In this document: positions 36,204 through 42,841 of the stretch, piece after piece
Layout of the letters: every line of letters starts with the position of its first letter
Position numbering within the stretch: the first letter of the stretch is position 1
Source: Nitrospirae bacterium MYbin3
GTDB lineage: Bacteria > Nitrospirota > Thermodesulfovibrionia > Thermodesulfovibrionales > Dissulfurispiraceae
Reading direction: 5' to 3'
DNA: 64,000 nucleotides
Assembly: GCA_002753335.1 (NCBI GenBank)
Contig: PEAD01000015.1
Span: 1 to 64,000, forward strand
Notes under the pieces: model-generated
The model's input: the letters and a program-made list of their open reading frames with translations, nothing else
What the model was told of the DNA's origin: nothing
The model's database searches: none
Translations under genes and position numbers: made by a program

Positions 36204-37217
36204 TTATGCGAAACTTTCTTTCATACGCAATAACAGTTGAACTATTTTTATGCTTTCCTCAACCGTTCTGGAACCTAAGCCGCACGCGGGAGTGAGAATG
36301 ACCCTTTTTCTAACCAAATCTTCGGGGATGTATTTGCAAAGCGACTCTATATTCCTGTGAAGCATAGCTGCAAGCGTGTCCTCCTGCGCAGTGATTACAG
36401 CTTCAGAAGTTGGCACAGCCCCCCATGCAAGACAGCCGCCGTTTTCGAGAAAGTTCTTTATCTCTGTATGATATATGGCGAGGGTATCGAAATATTCGCA
36501 GGAATCAAAATTAAGTATCTTGAATCCTGCAGTCATAACCATCGGCCAGTCAGCACGGCCGCAGCAATGTATTCCGGGAATGCCGCCGCAATTTTCTATC
36601 GTCAAGGCAACTTCACGCAAAAGCCGTGCTGCTTCAGCCGAATCCACACCCAGATATGTCGAGCTTCCTAGCGCCGAAAGTATTGGCTCATCAACAAAAA
36701 TGATAACCTTCTCGGCGTGCTGCTTCAGCAGGTCAATCTGCCACCTGACCTTTGCCTTAAGCAGCATACAGGCAATTTCTCTCAACTCCTCATCAAAATA
36801 AATGTATCTGCCAAAATTGTCTTTTAGCCCAAGCGTAAAGGTTACGGGACCGGTCACATGCCCTTTAAGCGTCTTAAACCTTCTGCCTTTTATCTTTCTC
36901 AAAAAGGCATGCAGGCCAAAGGCATAGTCTTCTGATATAGCTATTTTACTGTCCTCTGTACAGGCCTCGTAAAACCTGTCGAGCTCATCACTGTCATCCC
37001 TTAGAACCCAGATATTCTGCTCTTTATCATTCAATCTGACAAACGGGAACCCTTCGGAATACTGGGGAATCATAAGCTCTTTAAACGAACGCTTCGGCAG
37101 CTGCGGCCAGAAAGGTATATCAAGAGTGTTCAGCACCAGTTCGCATGCATCATCAACATTTCGATGTGGAAGGCTACCGATACCGGTCGTCGAGAAAGGC
37201 TTAAGCTCAAAAGACAT
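36204..37217 (-). CDS. short MetE-like (cobalamin-independent methionine synthase superfamily) protein
   Basis: A 337-residue TIM-barrel protein of the UROD/MetE superfamily, corresponding to the catalytic half of MetE only. N-terminal TTGIGSLPHRNVDDA, the FVDEPILSALGSS substrate loop, and the likely zinc ligands His and Cys in GIHCCGRADW and Cys in LTPACGLGSRT are visible. Folate-independent core-MetE enzymes of anaerobes that take methyl groups from corrinoid proteins have this length. Whether this is one of them is inference. It is the first gene of the kup-kinase-regulator run and diverges from arsR. Confidence 0.8.
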   Translation of the reverse strand: MSFELKPFSTTGIGSLPHRNVDDACELVLNTLDIPFWPQLPKRSFKELMIPQYSEGFPFVRLNDKEQNIWVLRDDSDELDRFYEACTEDSKIAISEDYAFGLHAFLRKIKGRRFKTLKGHVTGPVTFTLGLKDNFGRYIYFDEELREIACMLLKAKVRWQIDLLKQHAEKVIIFVDEPILSALGSSTYLGVDSAEAARLLREVALTIENCGGIPGIHCCGRADWPMVMTAGFKILNFDSCEYFDTLAIYHTEIKNFLENGGCLAWGAVPTSEAVITAQEDTLAAMLHRNIESLCKYIPEDLVRKRVILTPACGLGSRTVEESIKIVQLLLRMKESFA

Positions 37218-37259
37218 GCGGTATTATAGCAAATAGGACAACCTAAAATTCATCATCTA

Positions 37260-37308
37260 TTGACAAAAAGCATTAAAACATAATAATATTTGCATATATT
37301 AATACAAA
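37260..37308 (+). promoter_or_regulatory. arsR operon promoter with possible operator
   Basis: TTGACA (37260-37265), an 18-bp spacer and TAATAT (37284-37289). An imperfect palindrome with TTTG/CAAA ends (37289-37308) covers the expected transcription start and would suit autorepression by the ArsR-type protein. The AAAGGA ribosome site follows. Confidence 0.6.
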
Positions 37309-37318
37309 GGAAAACAAT

Positions 37319-37681
37319 ATGCGCTCCATAGGCAAAAAGATAGAGCTTTTACGATCGATAGCCCATCCTGCAAGAATAAAAATTCTCGATGAACTTGCAA
37401 AGGGTGTTAAGTGCGTCAGCGATTTTGAGGAGTTCCTCGAGATAAGCCAGCCGAATGTCTCGCAGCATCTTTCGCTTCTACGAAGGCACGGCGTAATTGA
37501 TTTTTATGTTGACGGCAGGCTGAAATGCTATTTCCTCGTTGACCCTATGATCCCTGAACTTCTGTCGGTATTAAATACAGACCACGCTTCAGAACTGCCT
37601 GCCCCAGCATGCTGTCCTGTAACGAGAAAAGGCAAGTACCCGGGCGAACGGAAGAGAAAACAGAAAACCTCAGTCGAATAA
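37319..37681 (+). CDS. ArsR/SmtB-family transcriptional regulator
   Basis: A 120-residue winged-helix repressor. The recognition helix is EISQPNVSQHLSLLRRHGVI and the wing is DGRLKCYFLVD. Four cysteines are present: Cys32 in the VKCVSDF position that carries thiol ligands in ArsR/CadC-type sensors, Cys70, and a C-terminal vicinal pair Cys98-Cys99 in PACCPVTRKG. This implies sensing of a thiophilic metal(loid) or reactive S/Se species. It starts the selenoprotein operon and probably represses it. Confidence 0.88.
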   Translation: MRSIGKKIELLRSIAHPARIKILDELAKGVKCVSDFEEFLEISQPNVSQHLSLLRRHGVIDFYVDGRLKCYFLVDPMIPELLSVLNTDHASELPAPACCPVTRKGKYPGERKRKQKTSVE

Positions 37682-37704
37682 AAATACAAAACAGGGAGGA
37701 GCGT

Positions 37705-38004
37705 ATGAGAAGGATTTTATTGACCACAGTTGTTTTTCTTGCAATTGCTTCAATAAGCATATCCGCTTTTGCGGCCGAAAAAAAAGTACAGTTAGTTGTC
37801 CCTAAAGTGTTTTGAGCGACTAATGCATCGCAGGCAAGTCTTGCCGCGAAATCGGTTGCAGGCGTCATTTATGTTGATGATGATATTGCTACGACATCCT
37901 TAACCTTAATTTATGACACAGAAAAAACAAATATAGAAACAATTAAAAAAGCCCTGAAAGATGCGACTTATCCGGTTGAAGGCGAACCGATAGATATTAA
38001 ATAA
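37705..38004 (+). CDS. exported MerP/HMA-like selenoprotein (Sec37, U-x-x-N)
   Basis: A 99-residue protein if the in-frame TGA at 37813-37815 is read as selenocysteine. A signal peptide (1-23, cut after AFA) precedes a heavy-metal-associated ferredoxin-like fold. VQLVVPKVF-U-ATN aligns with the MerP motif VPGMTCASC: Sec takes the first Cys and Asn37+3 the second. The downstream part keeps the HMA pattern (IETIKKALKDATYPVEG). The reading frame stays open for 62 codons after the TGA, and a SECIS-like hairpin follows. GGGAGGA precedes the ATG. Ordinary gene callers would miss or truncate it. Confidence 0.82.
37829..37848 (+). promoter_or_regulatory. bacterial SECIS-like hairpin for the MerP-like selenoprotein
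   Basis: CGC (37829-37831) and GGCA (37833-37836) pair with TGCC (37842-37845) and GCG (37846-37848). One A is bulged and the apical loop is AGTCT. The loop begins 21 bases after the TGA and contains a GU, much like the AGGUCU loop of the E. coli fdhF SECIS. Confidence 0.65.
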
Positions 38005-38024
38005 AGAATCAATAGGAGCACTTG

Positions 38025-38273
38025 ATGAAAACTATTAAACTTTATGTTAATGAACCCATGGGCAAGCGGTGATTGGCGAATACCGAATCAGCCCGTAGGG
38101 CAGAGAAAGAACTGGACGCTAAAGTAGTCGTCATTCCAAAAACATCGCCCGAATATTCGTCCGAGAAAAATCCACCTGTTTGCCCTTCCGTGTTCATCGA
38201 CTCAAAACCGCTGGTAATAAACGGCACCGTTACATTTGAAAACCTTGCTGACGCAATAAAAAAAGAGAACTAG
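38025..38273 (+). CDS. thioredoxin-like small selenoprotein (Sec16, G-x-x-U)
   Basis: An 82-residue cytoplasmic protein if TGA 38070-38072 is selenocysteine. The order is beta strand MKTIKLYV, active-site-like PMGKR-U, a helix LANTESARRAEKELD, then VVVIPKT. A second half follows with PPVCPSVFIDSKPLVINGTVTFENLADAIKK, where Cys53 sits just before the cis-proline-like Pro54. The layout is a minimal thioredoxin fold in which C-x-x-C has become G-x-x-U, leaving Cys53 as the nearest thiol partner. TAGGAG precedes the ATG, and the gene starts 20 bases after the MerP-like selenoprotein gene. Confidence 0.8.
38091..38101 (+). promoter_or_regulatory. bacterial SECIS-like hairpin for the thioredoxin-like selenoprotein
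   Basis: GCCC (38091-38094) pairs with GGGC (38098-38101) around a GTA loop. The loop begins 22 bases after the TGA and contains GU, close to the spacing seen for the preceding selenoprotein gene. Confidence 0.55.
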
Positions 38274-38274
38274 T

Positions 38275-39063
38275 ATGGAGATTCCGATTCTCTTAACACT
38301 TTTATTGCTTGGACTTGGCGGCGGCTTTCTTTCGGGACTTCTCGGACTCGGCGGAGCCATCTTTATGATACCGCTTTATCTCTATGTGCCTCCGCTTCTC
38401 GGTGTAGGCCAGCTAGATATGAAACAGGTTGCGGCTGTCAGCATGGTGCAGGTGCTTTCGGCCTCTTTGTCAGGGCTTATCGTTCATAAGAAAAATAAAT
38501 TTGTCAGCACATCAATTCTTATAACGATGGGGTCATGCAACGCTGTCGGAAATCTTGCAGGCTCGCTCTTTTCAAAACATACCAAAAGCGAACTTTTACT
38601 CGCTGTCTTCGCCACACTCGCCGTAATAGCAGCCTTTGCAATGTTCATCCCAAAAAGAGAGCAGGGCGGCGAACTTTCACCGGATGAAATCACCTACAAC
38701 AAACCCCTTGCCGCGCTACTGAGCCTTGGCATAGGCACCTTCGGGGGCATGGTAGGGGCTCCTGGAGCTTTTATTTACATACCGATAATGATTTACCTGC
38801 TTAACATTCCGACCCGCATAGTAATCGGCAGCACACTAGGCATAGTGTTCTTGGGCGCACTCACAGGGACTATCGGAAAAATGATTACCGGCCAGATTAT
38901 ATGGCCATACGCGGCTGCCCTTGTTGTTGGGACCATTCCGGGCGCCCAATTCGGCGGCAATATGAGCAAAAAGATAAACACAAAAAATCTGCGTCTTGCT
39001 ATTGCTGTAATCATCGCATTGACCGGCCTGCGAATGTGGTATCAGATAGTATTCGGTATTTAA
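38275..39063 (+). CDS. TauE/SafE-family permease (first copy)
   Basis: A 262-residue membrane protein with about eight hydrophobic segments in two homologous halves. The family motif GFLSGLLGLGGAIFMIPLYLY starts the first half and GIGTFGGMVGAPGAFIYIPIMIYLL the second. TauE/SafE members export sulfite, sulfoacetate and related anions, or import sulfur compounds. The substrate here is unknown. It begins one base after the thioredoxin-like selenoprotein stop, so it is tightly linked to it. It is clearly paralogous to the permease encoded after selD. Confidence 0.88.
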   Translation: MEIPILLTLLLLGLGGGFLSGLLGLGGAIFMIPLYLYVPPLLGVGQLDMKQVAAVSMVQVLSASLSGLIVHKKNKFVSTSILITMGSCNAVGNLAGSLFSKHTKSELLLAVFATLAVIAAFAMFIPKREQGGELSPDEITYNKPLAALLSLGIGTFGGMVGAPGAFIYIPIMIYLLNIPTRIVIGSTLGIVFLGALTGTIGKMITGQIIWPYAAALVVGTIPGAQFGGNMSKKINTKNLRLAIAVIIALTGLRMWYQIVFGI

Positions 39064-39148
39064 TAAAGTAATTGGCTTTTTGTTGTTGAGCGAATACTCC
39101 CTTATCTATTACAATTAGTTAAAGAATAAAATCTGCGAAGGGGGGGCG

Positions 39149-40195
39149 ATGGACATTAAGCTAACAGAACTCGCAAGCTGCGCAGGTTGAGCGGCTAAAT
39201 TCAGCCCTGCTGACCTGCTCCACGTGCTGGGGCAGTTGCCCGAAATAACAGATCCCAATGTTCTTGTAGGCGCGAAAAACGCCGATGATGCTGGAGTCTA
39301 TCGCATAACAGATCAAATCGCGGTCGTACTCACTACTGATTTCTTCACTCCTATTGTTGATAACCCATACTCGTTTGGAGCAATAGCTGCGGCCAATTCT
39401 CTTTCGGATGTTTATGCTATGGGAGGGATCCCAACTGTAGCTTTGAACATCGCGATGTTCCCGAGCCAACCCGAGTTTTTCTCATCATTGAAGCAGATAA
39501 TGCAGGGCGGCATAGATAAGATGGCAGAAGCCGGAGTTTCTATTATCGGAGGCCACACGATAAAAGACAAAGAGCCTAAATACGGTTTTGCGGTTATGGG
39601 GCTTGTCCATCCCGACAAAATTCTCGACAACACAAAAGCAAGACTGGGGGACTCCCTAATACTCACAAAAAAAATCGGGACCGGCGTGCTTTCAACAGGC
39701 ATAAAAGCAGGAAAATGCGAGCAGGCAACGATTGACGAATTCACAAACTCTATGTCAATGCTTAACAAAACAGCAAGCGAGATAATGATGAAAATCGGTG
39801 TAAGCACAGCCACAGATATTACAGGCTTCGGGCTGATAGGGCATCTGAATGAAGTCCTCTCTGCAAGCGGATGCGGCGCAAGACTGCATTCGGACAAAGT
39901 GCCGTTCTTTGCTGAAGCAGTAAGACTTGGCGAAATGGGCATAATACCGGGCGGCACAAAAGCAAACTTCAAAACCTATGAAAAAAGTGTTTCATGGTCC
40001 TCCGATGTTTCGGATGTAGCAAAAATGCTTATGAATGACGCGCAGACTTCAGGAGGTCTGCTTATCTTTGTCCCTTCCGAAAAAAGACCTGCGTTGATCG
40101 AATCACTCCAAGCCGCAGGTATTCTTGCAGCGCATCTGGGAGAGGTGGTCAAGTCTAAAACAGCAGAAGAAGCCAGAATTTTGGTTGAGCGTTAA
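39149..40195 (+). CDS. selD: selenide, water dikinase SelD (selenocysteine-containing)
   Basis: A 348-residue enzyme making selenophosphate from selenide and ATP, the Se donor for selenocysteine-tRNA. The true start is ATG 39149 with a G-rich ribosome site. The in-frame TGA at 39188-39190 encodes Sec14 in SCAG-U-AAKFSPADL, the position of the catalytic Cys/Sec in all SelD. Downstream come NADDAGVYRITDQIAVVLTTDFF, NSLSDVYAMGG, GGHTIKDKEPKYGFAVMG, TDITGFGLIGHL and DAQTSGGLL. The Sec makes this gene itself evidence that the cell reads UGA as Sec. selA, selB and selC are not in the window. Confidence 0.97.
39215..39235 (+). promoter_or_regulatory. bacterial SECIS-like hairpin in selD
   Basis: CTGCTCC (39215-39221) pairs with GGGGCAG (39229-39235), a 7-bp stem with one G-U pair. 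The loop ACGTGCT contains GU and begins 31 bases after the TGA. An alternative fold pairs GCAGGT (39182-39187) just before the TGA with ACCTGC (39213-39218), and the two are mutually exclusive. Confidence 0.5.
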
Positions 40196-40975
40196 GTGTT
40201 GTCCGGCGTTGATCTGCTGCTGCTTTTTATCGGAGGAGGTGTCGGTTTTTTATCAGGGCTTTTGGGGATTGGGGGGGGAATTGTTATGCTCCCTCTTCTT
40301 CTGTATGTCCCGCCATTGTTCGGATTAACGCCACTGGACGTAAAAAGCATTACAGGACTCACAATGGCCCAAGGTTTTTTTGCGTCCCTAACCGCAGTAT
40401 TCTTTCACAACAAAAATAAGTTTGTAAGCAGGCCTCTTGTGATATCTCTCGGCCTTTCCCTTTTTGCCGCTTCTTTCGCCGGAGCATTATTTTCTAAAGC
40501 GGTATCTGACCGCATGCTGCTGTCAATCTTCAGCATGCTCTCGATCATTGCAGCCGCGATGATGTTCATTCCGCGAAGTGATGAGAAAGACGAGTTTAAG
40601 GAAGATTTAATAACCTTTAATAAGCCGCTTTCGATTGCTGTTGGCCTTTGCATAGGTTTTCTCACCGGCATGGTTGGACAGGGCGGAGCTTTTCTGCTTA
40701 TTCCAACAATACTTTATATTTTAAAAGTTCCGCTCAGGGTTGCTTTGGGCAGCACGCTTGCAATAGGCTTGTTTTCCGCAACCGCAGGACTGGCCGGAAA
40801 AGTTATGACAGAACAGCTGCCTTTTCTTCATGCAATACCGCTGCTTATCGGAGCTGTCCCGGCCGCTAGACTAGGAAGCATTGCAAGCAAAAAAACAGAA
40901 AGCCGCCATTTGAGATGGATGCTGGCTGCCGTTATAACCGCCACAGCTTTGAAGATGCTGTCAGATATATTTTGA
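40196..40975 (+). CDS. TauE/SafE-family permease (second copy)
   Basis: A 259-residue membrane protein starting at GTG 40196 (or TTG 40199), directly after the selD stop. It shares long blocks with the first permease of this operon, such as GFLSGLLGIGGGIVMLP, LLYVPPLFG and NKNKFVS, so the two are paralogs flanking selD. The second-half motif GFLTGMVGQGGAFLLIPTILYIL is intact. The likely role is transport of a small sulfur or selenium anion. Substrate unproven. Confidence 0.88.
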   Translation: MLSGVDLLLLFIGGGVGFLSGLLGIGGGIVMLPLLLYVPPLFGLTPLDVKSITGLTMAQGFFASLTAVFFHNKNKFVSRPLVISLGLSLFAASFAGALFSKAVSDRMLLSIFSMLSIIAAAMMFIPRSDEKDEFKEDLITFNKPLSIAVGLCIGFLTGMVGQGGAFLLIPTILYILKVPLRVALGSTLAIGLFSATAGLAGKVMTEQLPFLHAIPLLIGAVPAARLGSIASKKTESRHLRWMLAAVITATALKMLSDIF

Positions 40976-40983
40976 TTCAGGGA

Positions 40984-41550
40984 TCAGCCGAAAATAGAAA
41001 CAAAATTTATTGACTGCTGTTTGACCGCTAAGTTGTAATTGCCGCTTTGGTTGTACCCTGTTGAAGCCGCCTCGTTATTTTCCCTTGCCTGCTCCTGTTT
41101 TGCCTGCGCCTTTATCCCATCTGCTGTGGCCGCAACATTGCGGTCCTGTCCGGAGGGATCCGCAGGCGCAAGAGCCGCGCGCTTCACCTGCTCCATCTTG
41201 GTAATAGTTGCGGATGGCGTATTTTCGGGAGATATATCTATCTGAACTTCGCCTCCGGTAATATAGCGCTTGCCATCAGGGCCAACCGTGTACTGATAAT
41301 TTGCGGCCCCGGCATATTGGCCTCCGGCAGACTGGTGAGCGCGCTCATGCGCCATAACCTTTTGCTCTTGGGTTTTTAAACGCTGCACCTCGCTCTGAAT
41401 TGCCTGCTGTTGAGAAATATCAGCTGCTGACAAAACACTATTTTGAATCTGATTTTTTGAAAGGTCTTTTGGAGACGAAAAACTATTTACAGGATTGGGA
41501 AATCCATTGTTGAGATAACTCTGATATAAAGCTGCACCGCTAACCTGCAT
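40984..41550 (-). CDS. SprA-like putative metalloprotease
   Basis: A 188-residue protein. The central region carries EQKVMAHERAHQSAGGQYAG with a zinc-protease HExxH (H-E-R-A-H), then the family-typical YTVGPDGKRYITGGEVQIDISP and MEQVKRAALAPADPSGQDR. This matches the SprA-related/CJM1_0395 putative metalloprotease family. No signal peptide is evident. It is the last of four small - strand genes with a motility flavour, and its stop is 8 bases from the convergent permease gene. Confidence 0.85.
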   Translation of the reverse strand: MQVSGAALYQSYLNNGFPNPVNSFSSPKDLSKNQIQNSVLSAADISQQQAIQSEVQRLKTQEQKVMAHERAHQSAGGQYAGAANYQYTVGPDGKRYITGGEVQIDISPENTPSATITKMEQVKRAALAPADPSGQDRNVAATADGIKAQAKQEQARENNEAASTGYNQSGNYNLAVKQQSINFVSIFG

Positions 41551-41556
41551 GATAGC

Positions 41557-41754
41557 TTAGGCATAGATATCGACACTACCTGTTTTCGCTGCTGTCCCCT
41601 GAGCCGTCTGTGCCATCTTTGATGAGGTTTCGATAACCTGAGCCAAAGCCTGGTCAGCCTGGGCCGAATTCTTTACGGCCATGGTGCTTTTAGCAAGCTG
41701 ACCATACAGCTGCGTCTGATAAATACTAGAGTTTATTGCGCTTAAAGCTGCCAT
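41557..41754 (-). CDS. YjfB-like putative motility protein
   Basis: A 65-residue helical protein, rich in Ala, Ser and Gln (INSSIYQTQLYGQLAKSTMAVKNSAQADQALAQVIE). Length and pattern resemble the YjfB family of putative motility proteins. It lies between a SprA-like protease gene and a FlaG-like gene in one run. Confidence 0.65.
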   Translation of the reverse strand: MAALSAINSSIYQTQLYGQLAKSTMAVKNSAQADQALAQVIETSSKMAQTAQGTAAKTGSVDIYA

Positions 41755-41776
41755 TATTAAATTCCTTGCCCTTTCG

Positions 41777-42280
41777 TTATACTTTTTTGCTTAGTATCAC
41801 GCCTGTTTCTTTCATATCCTTTGCGTCTGCCGACACTTCTTCTATGTTCAAACTGTTCGAATCACCAAGAATTTCTTTCATCTTGAGATACTGTTCCGGC
41901 GGCACCTGCGTTACAACATTGCCTTTGGCATCCATATACTTGACCACAGAATCTCCGGTTATTTTATTGTATTCAAACACAACCTTGCTTGCTGATTTGG
42001 TAATATTTTTGGCGCTTTCGACAAGTTTGTTTTGAATGTTTTTCTGTGCTTCCTGAACCGCAACATTGCCCGCAACGGTCTGGCTTAAATTTTGGGGTGA
42101 TGAATTTTGATTTGCAGCACCAAGCCCTGCAGAACCATTCTGCGCCTTTGCTTGCACCTGAACCTGCACCTGAGCTTGGGCTTGGCTATTGCTTAAATTG
42201 GCCGCCTGCTTCGCAAAATTAGCGGCAGTTGGATTGTATGCACTAAGTGAACTTAAATTTGTACTCGAATTTACTTCCAT
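41777..42280 (-). CDS. FlaG-like flagellar protein
   Basis: About 167 residues starting at ATG 42280 (GGTGG upstream). The N-terminal half is low-complexity, with an alternating QAQAQVQVQVQ stretch. The C-terminal half holds a FlaG-type domain: VVFEYNKITGDSVVKYMDAKGNVV followed by the QVPPEQYLKMKEIL signature. FlaG influences flagellar filament length or adhesion in other bacteria. Confidence 0.75.
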   Translation of the reverse strand: MEVNSSTNLSSLSAYNPTAANFAKQAANLSNSQAQAQVQVQVQAKAQNGSAGLGAANQNSSPQNLSQTVAGNVAVQEAQKNIQNKLVESAKNITKSASKVVFEYNKITGDSVVKYMDAKGNVVTQVPPEQYLKMKEILGDSNSLNIEEVSADAKDMKETGVILSKKV

Positions 42281-42334
42281 TGCAAGTTCACCACCTTTTA
42301 AGAAAATCAAAGGTCACTTCTATTTCCAGTAAAA

Positions 42335-42766
42335 CTATACCGCCATATTCACTTGGTTCTGAACCTGTCCCTGTTTCTTGCTTGCGTTATATGCCGAAAC
42401 AGCCTCTCTTATCGAGTTTCCGGCATTGCTGATTTCTTCATACTGCTGAATCAGCGCCTTAGGCCCTTTGCTGTCGTTCTCGGCGGTTTTGTTCTTATCC
42501 GCTTCCTGTTTGTCCTTCTTGTCAGCAACCTGCTTGATTTCATCAGTATTCTTTGCTACATCTGCAGCCTGCTGTGCATCCTCAGTCTTCTTTGCATCAG
42601 CTTCCCTGCTTATGCTGACCTTGTCCTCTGCTGTACTCTGCTGTTTTTTCTTTGCTTCAGCTGCATAAGCCAACTGCTTGGCGTCAGGCCTTTCTTTAGC
42701 CGACGCCTGATTTATCTGCTCGTACTTGTTAACATTGAGAGAGTTTATGTCCGATACAGTTGCCAT
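42335..42766 (-). CDS. small hydrophilic protein of unknown function in a motility operon
   Basis: 143 residues from ATG 42766, placed 8 bases after AGGAGG; a GTG nine bases further upstream overlaps the ribosome site and is rejected. The protein is charged and coil-rich (Lys/Glu/Ala/Gln) and contains EDKVSISREA, a motif reminiscent of FlgM/FlaG-neighbour proteins. I do not recognise the family. It is the first gene of the four-gene run ending with the SprA-like protease. Confidence 0.6.
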   Translation of the reverse strand: MATVSDINSLNVNKYEQINQASAKERPDAKQLAYAAEAKKKQQSTAEDKVSISREADAKKTEDAQQAADVAKNTDEIKQVADKKDKQEADKNKTAENDSKGPKALIQQYEEISNAGNSIREAVSAYNASKKQGQVQNQVNMAV

Positions 42767-42792
42767 AATCCTCACCTCCTGCTCCTAATCTT

Positions 42793-42821
42793 ATCGTACA
42801 ACTAAACCACTTGTTTGTCAA
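42793..42821 (-). promoter_or_regulatory. promoter of the small motility gene run
   Basis: On the - strand TTGACA (42816-42821), 17 bp, TACGAT (42793-42798). The -10 region reads TACGATAA, partly like the flagellar sigma28 -10 (GCCGATAA), but the -35 fits sigma70 better. Confidence 0.55.
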
Positions 42822-42841
42822 TATGTTACAACTCATAATCA

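Noticed and set aside
37813-38072. In-frame TGA codons as frameshifts or pseudogenes
   Set aside because: Both frames continue with family-like sequence, are followed by SECIS-like hairpins, sit beside a Sec-containing selD, and have good ribosome sites. Decay is less likely than recoding.
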